Source: Pseudomonas viridiflava (lineage in GTDB: Bacteria; Pseudomonadota; Gammaproteobacteria; Pseudomonadales; Pseudomonadaceae). Taken from it: a DNA stretch of 64,000 nt. The translations under genes and the position numbers were made by a program. Location: assembly GCF_003702045.1 (NCBI RefSeq), contig NZ_RBTP01000056.1:124001-188000 (forward strand), written 5' to 3'. The notes under the pieces were generated by a model. That model was not told the DNA's origin. It ran no database searches and saw nothing but the letters and a program-made list of their open reading frames with translations. Shown one piece after another: positions 53,071-61,964 of the stretch. How positions within the stretch are numbered: the first letter of the stretch is position 1; each line of letters opens with the position of its first letter.

Positions 53071-54444
53071 TCATGGTAATAGGTTGGATGCGGGTGCTTT
53101 CAGGAGGTCTTGCAACCCCCGATCCCGTTCTTGTTGGGCAAACAGCGGGGGCCGGACGCCCAGGCTGATGATTTTCGGAAACTCGTCGATCTGCACCTGC
53201 GCCGAGCAGCGTGCCTCTTTGCAGGCCCAAGGGATGTCGGTCTCGAACAACCCCTTTTCAGGCTGGCCGCTGTCAATCATTGCAACGTTGCCGCGCTGCA
53301 CACTGCTGGCCTGGACATGGGTCAGGTGCGCAACGCCGGTGGTCCAGGCCACCAGAATCTGTTCGGCTCCGCGGGTGAACCTCAACAGGTAGGTCGAATC
53401 CATCTCCTGGCTTCTCTGGGCGTCAAACTGATAGTCGAGCAGGGTCTTGCTGATGACCTTGAGGGTTGCGTAGGCAGGCTTCACGCTGAGGTCTTTTCGG
53501 AGCAGGCCGAAGTTCTGCTGCGGGTCGTTCGGGTCGGAACCACTGTCGATCACCCCGTACCACCACACGCCTTTGATGTCCGGTAAAGTGCGTGCGAGGA
53601 AAAAACTGCGTGCCAGAAAGGCCGCTTGACGCTGTTCGCTGACACTGCATTTACCCTGTCCGGTTGGCCAGCCCATTTCCGTGAGGTAAAGGGGCACCGG
53701 ACGACCCGCCAATGAACGCAGGTCCGCGTCGATCCAGCGCAGCCAGGCGATCCAGCGTTCGGGGGTGTGACGCGGTTCTTGCCTGCAATGCACGAAAGGA
53801 TGCAGCGACAAGCCATCCACTTGGCTAAGCAGACCGTTCTGGATCAGCCGGTCTGCGAAACCCAGGTCCATCCCCAGACTGGTCACTGCACCTGCCAGAA
53901 CCGTGACTGGTTGTTTCTGCTTTTTGATCCGGGCGGCGATTCCCTCGATCAGGTTGCTGTAATCCTTGGCCGCCCAGGCATCGATGGGGTTTTCTTTATC
54001 CCACTCATTCCAGATCTCGTAGAAATCGACATCAGCGGCCAACTCCCGGGTGACGAAGCTTGAGTAATTGCCAAACGCCTGCTGCACCTCAGGGTGACGC
54101 GGTTTGGCGTGGTTTTCATGAAAAGGGCTGCCGTAGCCCAACACCAACAGCGGTCTTGACCGATGCTTGCGGACCTTTTTCAGGTAGGACTGCCAGGCCG
54201 GATCGATGCGCATGACGCCGCGTTTGGGTTCGACGCTGGTCCAGTACGCGCTGTCGCGTACCGAATTGATGCCGGCGCGCTCCAGCAATTCGAGCACTGG
54301 AGTCGTCATGCCATCGCTGTTCATCAGTTGCGCGTCGACGCCGATGATGAATTGATCCTCGCCTGTGGCAGCAAGGCTGGTAAGCAGGCCCAGCAGAAAA
54401 GCCGTCAGCGATCGCCGCCGACGCAATGCAGGTGGCTTGGGCAT
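53071..54444 (-). CDS. pslG: PslG-like glycoside hydrolase (GH39 type)
   Basis: The product has about 457 residues. The N-terminal hydrophobic stretch (about 11-27) is a signal peptide or anchor, so it is periplasmic or membrane bound. (beta/alpha)8 catalytic motifs: FYEIWNEWD with acid/base Glu at about 147 and LYLTEMGWP with nucleophile Glu at about 256, as in PslG of P. aeruginosa. PslG trims or releases Psl chains and influences biofilm structure. The ATG at 54444 is used; a TTG four codons earlier is possible. It sits between two GT4 genes, again as in psl loci. Confidence 0.87.
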   Translation of the reverse strand: MPKPPALRRRRSLTAFLLGLLTSLAATGEDQFIIGVDAQLMNSDGMTTPVLELLERAGINSVRDSAYWTSVEPKRGVMRIDPAWQSYLKKVRKHRSRPLLVLGYGSPFHENHAKPRHPEVQQAFGNYSSFVTRELAADVDFYEIWNEWDKENPIDAWAAKDYSNLIEGIAARIKKQKQPVTVLAGAVTSLGMDLGFADRLIQNGLLSQVDGLSLHPFVHCRQEPRHTPERWIAWLRWIDADLRSLAGRPVPLYLTEMGWPTGQGKCSVSEQRQAAFLARSFFLARTLPDIKGVWWYGVIDSGSDPNDPQQNFGLLRKDLSVKPAYATLKVISKTLLDYQFDAQRSQEMDSTYLLRFTRGAEQILVAWTTGVAHLTHVQASSVQRGNVAMIDSGQPEKGLFETDIPWACKEARCSAQVQIDEFPKIISLGVRPPLFAQQERDRGLQDLLKAPASNLLP

Positions 54445-54527
54445 GTGTTGTCTCAATCAAGAAACACGTTTCGCAGTGCTGCCCGGCATGGCTCGGGCCG
54501 ATGGATGTCACTGCACCGTGATTGGCG

Positions 54528-55778
54528 TCAAACCGGATTGTACTGGCGTTGCTCAGGCGTCGAGAGGCTGTCCAGCACGGTCTGGGAGAAAATGCTTTCG
54601 TACTGATCCAGCATCAGGTCCAGGCTCAGCAGCGACGCCACACTGTTGCGGGCCTGCGCGCTGAGGCGTGCCAGCAGGCGCGGTTGTTGATGCAACTTGA
54701 GCATCGCCAGGCCCAGCGAGTCGGGATCATCGGGGCTGCACAGCAGGCCGTTGAGCTGATCCTGAATGATCTCCGTCAATCCGCCCACGCGGCTGGCGAT
54801 GACCGGGCGCGAATAAGCACAGGCTTCAACGGCCACCATTCCGAACGGTTCGTTCCAGCGCGAGGGCACCACGGCCACATCGATCTGGCGATAGAAGTCC
54901 TCGGGCTTCTGATAGCCGACAAAGCTGATATTCGGCGAGCTCACCATTGCCTTGAAGCGCTTTTCATCGTTCAACTGACCGCGTCCGGCGATCTGTAGCG
55001 TCGCGTCGAACGGCAGGTGTTGAAACTGATCGATCAGCCAGCCCAGGCCTTTGGGATCTGACAATGTGCCCAAATAGCCGAAACGCAAGGGGGAGGTGCC
55101 TGGGGCTTGATCGGACGGGCCGACACCGACGTGGGATACAGCAGCAATCGGCACGGGACTCACGTTGTGAACCACGTAGCCTTTGGCGCCTTTGAAGTAA
55201 CCCTCGGCCTGCAAGGTATCGAGCATGTAGCGGCTGACGCCGACCACGGTGCTGACCTGTGTCGAGCGTTCGTCATGGCCCTTGCGAAACTGCTTGCACA
55301 TGACGCACTGGCGCTGGCAGCTATGGCCTTTCTTGAACATGGTGCTGCTAGGGCAGAGCAGGTAAAGATCATGCAGAACCTGCACGATGGGCCGGCCCGA
55401 CGCGGTGATTTCATCCCAGGCCGATACCGACCAGCCTGTCAGGTTGTGGCACACCACCAGGTCAGGCTGCTCCACCTCCATTACCCGGCTGACGTACTCG
55501 CGCATGCCCACGTTGTAGCGGTCCCGCAGGTGCCAGCCCAGGCGGGCCAGACGACCTGGCCGCTGCGCGGTGAAATGCCAGTACAGATTATTCAGCCCCG
55601 CACGATAGACCTTGATCTGGTTGACCACCGTCATGTGCAGTCCCGGTTGATCGGTGGTGGCGAGCACCGCAACCTTGTGGCCACGTTGTTGGAGGCCTTC
55701 GACGGTACGTTGCAGGATGATTTCCGCACCACCGCCCACATCGGGTGCGTAGAGACTGCTGATAAAAAGAATGTTCAT
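54528..55778 (-). CDS. Glycosyltransferase family 4
   Basis: The product has 416 residues. N-terminal ILFISSLYAPDVGGGAEI is the glycine-rich acceptor region. A Cys-rich loop HSCQRQCVMCK (about 152-162) could bind metal and is seen in some GT4 subgroups. The C-terminal donor site has FGYLGTLSDPKGLGWLI and VVPSRWNEPFGMVAVEACAYSRPVIAS. The ATG at 55778 overlaps the stop of the upstream GT2 gene (ATGA), so the two are translationally coupled; a 30-codon extension is rejected. Cytoplasmic, sugar donor unknown. Confidence 0.88.
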   Translation of the reverse strand: MNILFISSLYAPDVGGGAEIILQRTVEGLQQRGHKVAVLATTDQPGLHMTVVNQIKVYRAGLNNLYWHFTAQRPGRLARLGWHLRDRYNVGMREYVSRVMEVEQPDLVVCHNLTGWSVSAWDEITASGRPIVQVLHDLYLLCPSSTMFKKGHSCQRQCVMCKQFRKGHDERSTQVSTVVGVSRYMLDTLQAEGYFKGAKGYVVHNVSPVPIAAVSHVGVGPSDQAPGTSPLRFGYLGTLSDPKGLGWLIDQFQHLPFDATLQIAGRGQLNDEKRFKAMVSSPNISFVGYQKPEDFYRQIDVAVVPSRWNEPFGMVAVEACAYSRPVIASRVGGLTEIIQDQLNGLLCSPDDPDSLGLAMLKLHQQPRLLARLSAQARNSVASLLSLDLMLDQYESIFSQTVLDSLSTPEQRQYNPV

Positions 55779-56776
55779 AGCGGGTATGACCTGTTCAAGC
55801 CCAGTACGCCGGCCTCGCCATCGTGGATGGCCTGCTCTATCAGGTTCAACCGCTGCCCGGCGTCGCAACGCCTGGCAATCACACGCAGCAGGCAGAAGAA
55901 CACCCAGCGGTTGAGTCGGTAAAGCACGGGGGACGACGCCCAGATGTTTTTGTCGAACCAGGCCTGATTGCGTGCGGCGTAGTAGGCGCGCAGATCCGAA
56001 CCGGCCAGCAGGTAGTTTTCGTAGACGTTGCGGGTACGCGCCTTGATGTTCCAGGAGTCTTCCAGATCATCGAGCAGCGCTTCGGGCACCAGATAAATCC
56101 GCCCGCCACCGGCGGTTATTCGCCAGGTGTATTCACTGTCATCGGCATACAGCTTCAAGGCTTCCAGCGGCAGGCCGATCTTGATGTACAGACTGCGGTG
56201 GGCCAGCAAGCCGCCGTAGGTGGCGAAGGGCAACTGAACGGTCTGCGGTGCGCGTTGACCTACTGGGGGTTTGCCCCAAGGCAAGCGTCTCCAGATTTTG
56301 TAAGGCAACTGGGCGATGTGAAAGCCGAAGAAGCTGGACCTGAGCTGCACCGCGAATCGTTGGGGTACGCCTGCCGCGATGTCGGCCTGGTGCGTTGGGC
56401 GGAACCCGAGTACGGCGGTCCTGTCCCGGCCATCAATGCGTTCGCGCTGATGAAGATGACGGTGAAGCACTTCGATTGCGTTGATGGTCGGCGCGTTGTC
56501 GTCGTCCATCAGCCAGATGTACTCGGCCCCGGCATCCAGAGCGGCCTGGATGCCGACCGAGTAGCCGTGTGCCGATCCGGTGTTGTGTTTAAGCCAGATC
56601 ACCTCGACCTGCTCGGGCCACTTGCTGCTCAGATCCTGCAACGGCGCGACTGAGGCATTGCTGACAATGATGACTCGCTCGATCAGCGGGCTTTCCAGCG
56701 AACGGCTGACCAACGTGTGCAGATAGTTGAAACGATCACCATAGGTGAGCGTCACCAGGGTGGTCCGGTGGGTCAT
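55775..56776 (-). CDS. Glycosyltransferase family 2 (galactofuranosyl-transferase-like)
   Basis: The product has 333 residues. GT-A fold: TLTYGDRF and VSNAS at the nucleotide site, W-L-M-D-D-D-N-A-P (the D-x-D type metal site, about 90-98), then a long insert and LKLYADDSEYTWR with the catalytic-base-like Asp. This layout resembles GlfT2-like and rhamnosyl GT2s of polysaccharide loci. It is the first gene after the REP-containing gap downstream of rfaH, so its transcription depends on read-through or on a promoter in that gap. Confidence 0.87.
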   Translation of the reverse strand: MTHRTTLVTLTYGDRFNYLHTLVSRSLESPLIERVIIVSNASVAPLQDLSSKWPEQVEVIWLKHNTGSAHGYSVGIQAALDAGAEYIWLMDDDNAPTINAIEVLHRHLHQRERIDGRDRTAVLGFRPTHQADIAAGVPQRFAVQLRSSFFGFHIAQLPYKIWRRLPWGKPPVGQRAPQTVQLPFATYGGLLAHRSLYIKIGLPLEALKLYADDSEYTWRITAGGGRIYLVPEALLDDLEDSWNIKARTRNVYENYLLAGSDLRAYYAARNQAWFDKNIWASSPVLYRLNRWVFFCLLRVIARRCDAGQRLNLIEQAIHDGEAGVLGLNRSYPL

Positions 56777-56879
56777 GATCAGGTTCCGGTGTTGTCGTGA
56801 GGGGGCTGCCGATGTTCATGGCGTGGGTTGCTGACGGGCACTTGCTCACTGGATGACTGCGATCTCATGCGGAATCTTT

Positions 56880-56984
56880 GTGGGAGCGGACCGGGCGGCG
56901 TTCCGTTTGCCCGCGAATGCTGCATTTCAGTCGATGAGTCTTCGCCGGGTGTGGTGGCCTTTTCGCGGACGAGTCCGCTCCCAC
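56880..56984. repeat. REP pair inside the exopolysaccharide locus
   Basis: GTGGGAGCGGAC at 56880-56891 faces GTCCGCTCCCAC at 56973-56984, each followed inward by GCCCGCGAA- and TTCGCGGAC-type sequence. Same REP family as 33020-33124. It interrupts the otherwise closely packed operon between rfaH and the GT2 gene. Confidence 0.85.
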
Positions 56985-57015
56985 GATGTCTGCTGCAAGA
57001 CCGCGGCGTTTTTGC

Positions 57016-57528
57016 TCAAGCCCGCGCCTCCATCCGCGTCAGGCTGTTGATAGGCAGGACAACTTTTTGCTGACGTTGCAGCATGTTGAGCAAAATCACC
57101 GCACGTTCGGTGCCATCGGTGGCCAGGAAAATGGCCTCGACGTCGCAAAAGCCGCCAGCCTTGATCCGCACCGGCTCGCCCTGGGTGAACACCATCCTTG
57201 GCGCAGGGGCTGCCAGGCGTTGGCGAATCTGCTCGATCAACTCGTCGCGCACCGGCGCTGGATGCCCGCCGAAGGTCACGATGCGGGCCACGCCGCGTGT
57301 TGAACGGATCGGATACCAATTGTCGTTGACCTGATCCATGCGAATGAACAGGTAGCCCGGAAACAACTCTTCTTCCGTCAGCGCAAGGCCGTTGCGTTTT
57401 CGTTCACCCGATCTGAGCGGTCGATAGCACTCGAACTGCTGGCGCTGCAAATGCTCCTCGGCACGCGCTTCCTGTCGGGGTTTGGTTTGAATCAGATACC
57501 AGCGGGCAGGGCGTTCGGCTGAATACAT
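57016..57528 (-). CDS. rfaH: RfaH-type transcription antiterminator (NusG family)
   Basis: The product has 170 residues. The NGN domain starts RWYLIQTKPRQEARAEEHLQ (about 8-27), with LFPGYLFIRM and STRGVARIVTFGG. A short C-terminal KOW-type domain contains FCDVEAIFLATDGTERAVILLNML, very like RfaH. It is 4 bases after the wbqC gene with GGAG 7 bases before the ATG. RfaH binds an ops element in the paused transcription bubble and suppresses early termination in long surface-polysaccharide operons. No ops-like GGCGGTAG was found in the window, so it may lie beyond the right edge. Confidence 0.9.
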   Translation of the reverse strand: MYSAERPARWYLIQTKPRQEARAEEHLQRQQFECYRPLRSGERKRNGLALTEEELFPGYLFIRMDQVNDNWYPIRSTRGVARIVTFGGHPAPVRDELIEQIRQRLAAPAPRMVFTQGEPVRIKAGGFCDVEAIFLATDGTERAVILLNMLQRQQKVVLPINSLTRMEARA

Positions 57529-57532
57529 GGGC

Positions 57533-58321
57533 TCACTCCATTGGCAGTTGCGGGGACGGGACGAGCACTGCATCAAAACCGATCCGCATGAAGGGCTCGT
57601 TGGCGGCTTCAAGCTCATGGGTGTTGCAATGGTCCAGTAACGCTCGGACCTGCTCGACGCTGTTGAACATCAGTACATCGATGATCGACAGGTCGCTTAC
57701 AAAAGGCTGTCCAAACTGCGGGTAGCTGATCGGCTGCATCGCAAAGAAGCGCAGCAGCAGGCCGTGACGGGCAAAGTAGTCCCGGTCATAAAGTTGCATC
57801 CCGCCCAGCGGGTTGAGCACCGAGCTGGCGGACAGCGCATGGGCCACCTGAATAACACGGTCCTGCTTGTCTTTGCCGTGTGTAATCTTCAGGTCGGACC
57901 CGCGCACGATCGGGGTATCGATCAGCAGGTACACGCACAATTCGCGCAGGCTGTTTTCCACATACCGCGCCAGGTTCTGTTGCGGATGCTGAATCAGCCG
58001 CTCCAGCAGGGGCATCACCTGTTTGAAGTACGGCGCCTTGCGGTAATTCTGGGCAAGATTATTGATCAAGCGAGTGGCTTCTTCGGGAAAGTGGTCGGCC
58101 AGACTGCGTTGCATGATCGACAGCTCGAAGTGGTCTTTTTTCAGCGGGAAGGTGATCAGCCTCGCCTGGCCGTTGCTCAGGATCCGGTTTCGATTCACCC
58201 AGCCACCGCGGATGTACTGCAAGTCGTCACCCAGGACGAATACATCAGCGGCGGCAATGAGCTGGAAGTAGCCCAGATAGGGGAACAGATAGGGCTGCAT
58301 CATTGCTACGGTTCTGGCCAT
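57533..58321 (-). CDS. WbqC-family protein
   Basis: The product has 262 residues. WbqC family pattern: MMQPYLFPYLGYFQLIAAADVFV (about 7-29), D-D-L-Q-Y-I-R-G-G-W-V-N-R-N-R-I, PLKKDHFELSI, and the late GGMQLYDRDYF and ISYPQFG-x-PFVSDLSIIDVLMFN. Members occur in O-antigen and exopolysaccharide loci and are thought to help modify amino sugars, often with an aminotransferase such as the DegT gene nearby; the reaction is not established. AAAGGA precedes the ATG. Confidence 0.88.
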   Translation of the reverse strand: MARTVAMMQPYLFPYLGYFQLIAAADVFVLGDDLQYIRGGWVNRNRILSNGQARLITFPLKKDHFELSIMQRSLADHFPEEATRLINNLAQNYRKAPYFKQVMPLLERLIQHPQQNLARYVENSLRELCVYLLIDTPIVRGSDLKITHGKDKQDRVIQVAHALSASSVLNPLGGMQLYDRDYFARHGLLLRFFAMQPISYPQFGQPFVSDLSIIDVLMFNSVEQVRALLDHCNTHELEAANEPFMRIGFDAVLVPSPQLPME

Positions 58322-58366
58322 GATTAATTCCTTTTAAGGCGTGAAGGCGAGCGTCGTCGGTTTGGG

Positions 58367-60583
58367 TCATTTGTTGACGGGGTGATAGTTGTAGCCGTAG
58401 GTCGCGCAGTCGTACTCGGACGTGGTGGCCTTGCGCACGACGGCGTTGAAAATGGCGCCCTTGATCAGGATTCCGTTCTGGCCGAGCCTGCGCTTGCAGG
58501 CTTCGACTTCCTTGAGCGTGGTCACGCCGAAACGCGCCACCAGCAGGCAGGTGCCCGCCTGACGACCGACCAGCGTGGCATCGGTCACCGCCAGGATGGG
58601 CGGGGTGTCCACCAGGATCAGGTCGTACATAGGCGACAGCTCGGTGAGCATCTTGTTGAAGTTGTCATGCATCAGCAGCTCGGACGGGTTGGGCGCTGCA
58701 AAACCACAGGAGATGAAATCCAGATGGCGAATCGGGGTGTGGTTGATCACCTCGGTGCATTTCAGGCGAGCTGCCAGCGTGTCGGAAAGACCATGCTTGG
58801 GTTGCAGGCCGAAGATGCGGTGCAGGTAGCCTTTGCGCATGTCGGCGTCGATCAGCAGCACCCGCTTGCCGGTCTGGGCGATGATGGCCGCCAGGTTGCT
58901 GGACACGAACGACTTGCCCGCGCCCGGGGAAGGGCTGGAAATCATCAGCACGTTATTGCGCGCTTCGAGCATGGCGAAGTGCAGGCTGGTGCGCAGACTG
59001 CGCAGGGATTCGATGGCCAGTTCGTTAGGCGCTGCAATACTTAGCAGCCTCGATTCCTTCGACGCTCCAGCCCCTTTCACGGTTTTCTCCAGACGGTCTT
59101 GCTGGCGCGAGTAGGGCAGCGATGCATACACCGGCATGCCACTGTTTTCGATGACCTCGGCGCTTTCCACGCCGCGGTAGAACGCCTGGCGGATGAAAAT
59201 GATGGTCACCGCCACCAGTGCCCCGACCAATGTGGCCAGCAACACGACGAGGGTTTTCATCGGCTTGACCGGTTTCTCGACATTGGTGTCGGCGTTGTCG
59301 ATGACGCGTACGTTGCCGATGCTGCCAGCACGCAGAATGTCCTGTTCCTGGCTCTTGTTGAGCATCAGCGTGTACGTCTGGCTGGTGACCTGCATGTCGC
59401 GGGTCAGGCGCAGCAATTCCTGTTGTGTCATCGGCAAGGCTTCGATCTTTTTCAGCAAGCCCTGTTTCTGCTGCTCAAGCTGACTCATCTGGCTCATCAG
59501 GCTGCGGTAGGTCGGATGCTCTTGGGTGTAGAGCCGCTCGATCTCGACGCGCTTGAGCTTGAGCTCCGACAGCATGGAGTCCAGCTTGACCACCTGATCC
59601 AGTACACCTTTGGTTTCAATACTCAAGTCGACCGATTTGGCACTGGTCTGGAAATTGTTCAGCGCGACTTCGGATTCTTCCAGCTGCTTGCGCACCATTG
59701 GCAACTGCGAGCGCAGGAATTGCAGCCGTTGAGCGGCTTCAGCCGAACTGCGTTCGACGTTCTGGCGCACGTAAAGATGGCTGACTTCATCCAGAATCCT
59801 GTTGGCTTTGTCGGGGTCTTGATCTTCGATGGACATGTAAATGATCCCCGAGTCCTTGCCGGCTTCAGTGATCTTCAGGCGGTTCTGGTAGAGCAGCGCG
59901 GAGGTCAGGGTCCGCTGGCGCGAAACGGTGAACTCGGTGCCGGGATGAGCTTGCAGGGCGGCAACCTGAATCTTCACGCCATTGCCTTCGACGACCCGGT
60001 TGATGGCACCGCTGAGCAATAGGTTGTGGTCGCTGTCGTAGAGTGAAAACTGACCGGGCTTGCCCGCGGCCAACGTCAGTTTTTCGCCCAGTAGCGCCTC
60101 GGGCACGTCCAGTTGAAATACGTCGATTTTTTCTCCGCCCCACGCGTACTGGGTCAGGCCGAACAAAGGCTCGGCCAGAGCGCCTTCGTATTCGGGTTCA
60201 AAGGTGCGATAGAGGTAGGGGCCGATGACCGGAAAGAAATCGGGTGTTTGCACCAGGTTCAGTTTCAGGTCATCCACCACTTTGCCGAGCAGGGCACGGG
60301 ACTTGATCAGCTCGATTTCAGTGGTGGCCTGAGACACCGACGATGGCTTGTTATTGACCTCGGGCGTGCCTTCGATGCCGACTTTCTTGGGTTCGATCTG
60401 AATCATCGCGCTGGCCTGAAAGACCGGCGTGGCCAGAATGGCGTAGGCAAGTCCCGAAAGAAAAAACAGGCTGACGGTCCAGATGATCAAGGCTTTGTGA
60501 TCGAACAACATGCGCAAGATAGTTGCCAAATCGACCCGGGTGTCCTGGTAGTAGTCCAGGGAAGGACGGTTCATGACGGTCAT
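58367..60583 (-). CDS. Wzc-type chain-length regulator and tyrosine autokinase
   Basis: The product has 738 residues. Two membrane helices (about 33-52 and 450-470) flank a periplasmic Wzz domain with coiled coils. The cytoplasmic BY-kinase domain has Walker A SPSPGAGKS (Lys at about 557), Walker A' LLIDADMRKG and Walker B LILVDTPP. The C-terminal tail holds four Tyr within the last 17 residues, the autophosphorylated cluster. It controls polymer length and export with the Wza-type channel; the Wzb phosphatase gene lies directly upstream. Confidence 0.94.
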   Translation of the reverse strand: MTVMNRPSLDYYQDTRVDLATILRMLFDHKALIIWTVSLFFLSGLAYAILATPVFQASAMIQIEPKKVGIEGTPEVNNKPSSVSQATTEIELIKSRALLGKVVDDLKLNLVQTPDFFPVIGPYLYRTFEPEYEGALAEPLFGLTQYAWGGEKIDVFQLDVPEALLGEKLTLAAGKPGQFSLYDSDHNLLLSGAINRVVEGNGVKIQVAALQAHPGTEFTVSRQRTLTSALLYQNRLKITEAGKDSGIIYMSIEDQDPDKANRILDEVSHLYVRQNVERSSAEAAQRLQFLRSQLPMVRKQLEESEVALNNFQTSAKSVDLSIETKGVLDQVVKLDSMLSELKLKRVEIERLYTQEHPTYRSLMSQMSQLEQQKQGLLKKIEALPMTQQELLRLTRDMQVTSQTYTLMLNKSQEQDILRAGSIGNVRVIDNADTNVEKPVKPMKTLVVLLATLVGALVAVTIIFIRQAFYRGVESAEVIENSGMPVYASLPYSRQQDRLEKTVKGAGASKESRLLSIAAPNELAIESLRSLRTSLHFAMLEARNNVLMISSPSPGAGKSFVSSNLAAIIAQTGKRVLLIDADMRKGYLHRIFGLQPKHGLSDTLAARLKCTEVINHTPIRHLDFISCGFAAPNPSELLMHDNFNKMLTELSPMYDLILVDTPPILAVTDATLVGRQAGTCLLVARFGVTTLKEVEACKRRLGQNGILIKGAIFNAVVRKATTSEYDCATYGYNYHPVNK

Positions 60584-61036
60584 TTATCTTGTTTCTCCTG
60601 ACTGAAGATGGGGAAGCCAGTCATCGATGCATCGCGAGAGATGCTGATAGGTCTGTTCAAAGGCTGACTTGGGGCGTCGATAGGGGTCTGCGATTTCCAG
60701 CGTGTGCTGCCATTTGCCCATCAGGAACGTTCTGCCGCGTACCTCTGGGGCGAGCTTGAGAATGCGCGCAAAGTGGGCCTGTTCCATCAGCAGGATCAGG
60801 TCTGCCTGATGCAGCAAATGGCGGTTGACCTGCCGCGCTTCATGGCGGCGCGTGGGGACGTCATGCGACTGCAGGACCGCCTTGGCCAATGGGTCAATTG
60901 GCGAGCCGGACAGTGCGGCCAGGCCTGCCGACTGAATGCGCACATCCGGTGCCGCCAGGCGATGTCGCAACAGCGCCACCGCCATCGGGCTGCGGCAGAT
61001 ATTGCCAACGCACACCACGAGCACGTTACTGAACAT
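60584..61036 (-). CDS. Wzb-type low-molecular-weight tyrosine phosphatase
   Basis: The product has 150 residues. The P-loop C-V-G-N-I-C-R-S (Cys 9 to Arg 15, C-x5-R-S) and the general acid in ADPYR (D117) are intact. It dephosphorylates the Tyr tail of the Wzc kinase, whose gene begins immediately after its stop codon. Its 5' end overlaps the preceding GT2 gene by 11 bases. Cytoplasmic. Confidence 0.94.
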   Translation of the reverse strand: MFSNVLVVCVGNICRSPMAVALLRHRLAAPDVRIQSAGLAALSGSPIDPLAKAVLQSHDVPTRRHEARQVNRHLLHQADLILLMEQAHFARILKLAPEVRGRTFLMGKWQHTLEIADPYRRPKSAFEQTYQHLSRCIDDWLPHLQSGETR

Positions 61037-61961
61037 GGGCTTTGCCGGTGACAGGCCAGAACCGTTTGCTCAGGTTGACGGCGAAATTGCGCGCCACCAT
61101 CAACAGCGTCTGTAGCTTGTGCCGAGGCGCCAACGCCGACAGCGACAGGCAGACCATCTGCATCAGAAAATGCTCGTACAGCGCCTCGTTGCCCAGCCGG
61201 TTGTAGTAGTTGGCCAGACTCGAACAGGTCTGCAGGCTCATGTGCAGCTTGCGCTTGTCGCTGCGCATCGAAAAAACCCCGCCAGGGTGCAAGCGGTAGG
61301 CTGCCGGCTTGATCTCGGCGATGAACTTGCCTTTGCCGTATGCGCCCAGCAGCGACCACCAGCACAGGTCGTTCAAGGGCGCGATACGGATATGCAATTC
61401 GGGCGGCATGGCGCTGAACACGTTGCGAAAACAGGTGGTCAGGGTCGAGATGCGTCGCGCCTTTTGCAGCTCCAGGCTGCTGGCGTCGGCGCGCAGATCG
61501 CCTTGCAACTGAATGCCGTATTGGCCGTTCTCGTCGAAGGCGAACGCGTCGTGATAAGTGATGACGTAGTCAGGGTGGCTTTCAAGGAAGTCCACCTGCA
61601 ATTGGAGCTTGCGCGGGTCGGTCCAGTAATCGTCCGCTTCGCAGTAAGCGATGTAGCGCCCGCGTGCCTTGGCGAAGAGGTTCGGTACGCAGGGAATGCC
61701 CTGGCTGTACTGGTTGATCTGTTGGTAGAACGGCCGAATGATCGCAGGATAGCGTTCGGTGTACTGGGCAATGATGCGTGCCGTGCCGTCCGTTGAGGCA
61801 TCGTCATGCACCAGGATCTCGAAACTGAACGTGGTTTGCTGCGACAGGAATCCGTCCAGTGTCTGAGCGATGAACGCTTCCTGATTGTAGGCCGGGCAAA
61901 CGATGCTCAGCAGGGGGGGCTCCGGGCGTGACGTGCCGGCGGTGTTTGCAGTGACATCCAT
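61026..61961 (-). CDS. Glycosyltransferase family 2
   Basis: The product has 311 residues. GT-A domain: LLSIVCPAYNQEAFIAQTLDGFL (about 17-39), EILVHDDASTDGTARII, the metal site AYCEADDYWTDP (E-A-D-D, about 106-116), then an acceptor region with ITYHDAFAFDENG. It lacks membrane helices; the C-terminal part is helical and basic. It lies 3 bases after the flippase gene. Adds a sugar to the repeat unit; donor unknown. Confidence 0.9.
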   Translation of the reverse strand: MDVTANTAGTSRPEPPLLSIVCPAYNQEAFIAQTLDGFLSQQTTFSFEILVHDDASTDGTARIIAQYTERYPAIIRPFYQQINQYSQGIPCVPNLFAKARGRYIAYCEADDYWTDPRKLQLQVDFLESHPDYVITYHDAFAFDENGQYGIQLQGDLRADASSLELQKARRISTLTTCFRNVFSAMPPELHIRIAPLNDLCWWSLLGAYGKGKFIAEIKPAAYRLHPGGVFSMRSDKRKLHMSLQTCSSLANYYNRLGNEALYEHFLMQMVCLSLSALAPRHKLQTLLMVARNFAVNLSKRFWPVTGKAHVQ

Positions 61962-61964
61962 GGC

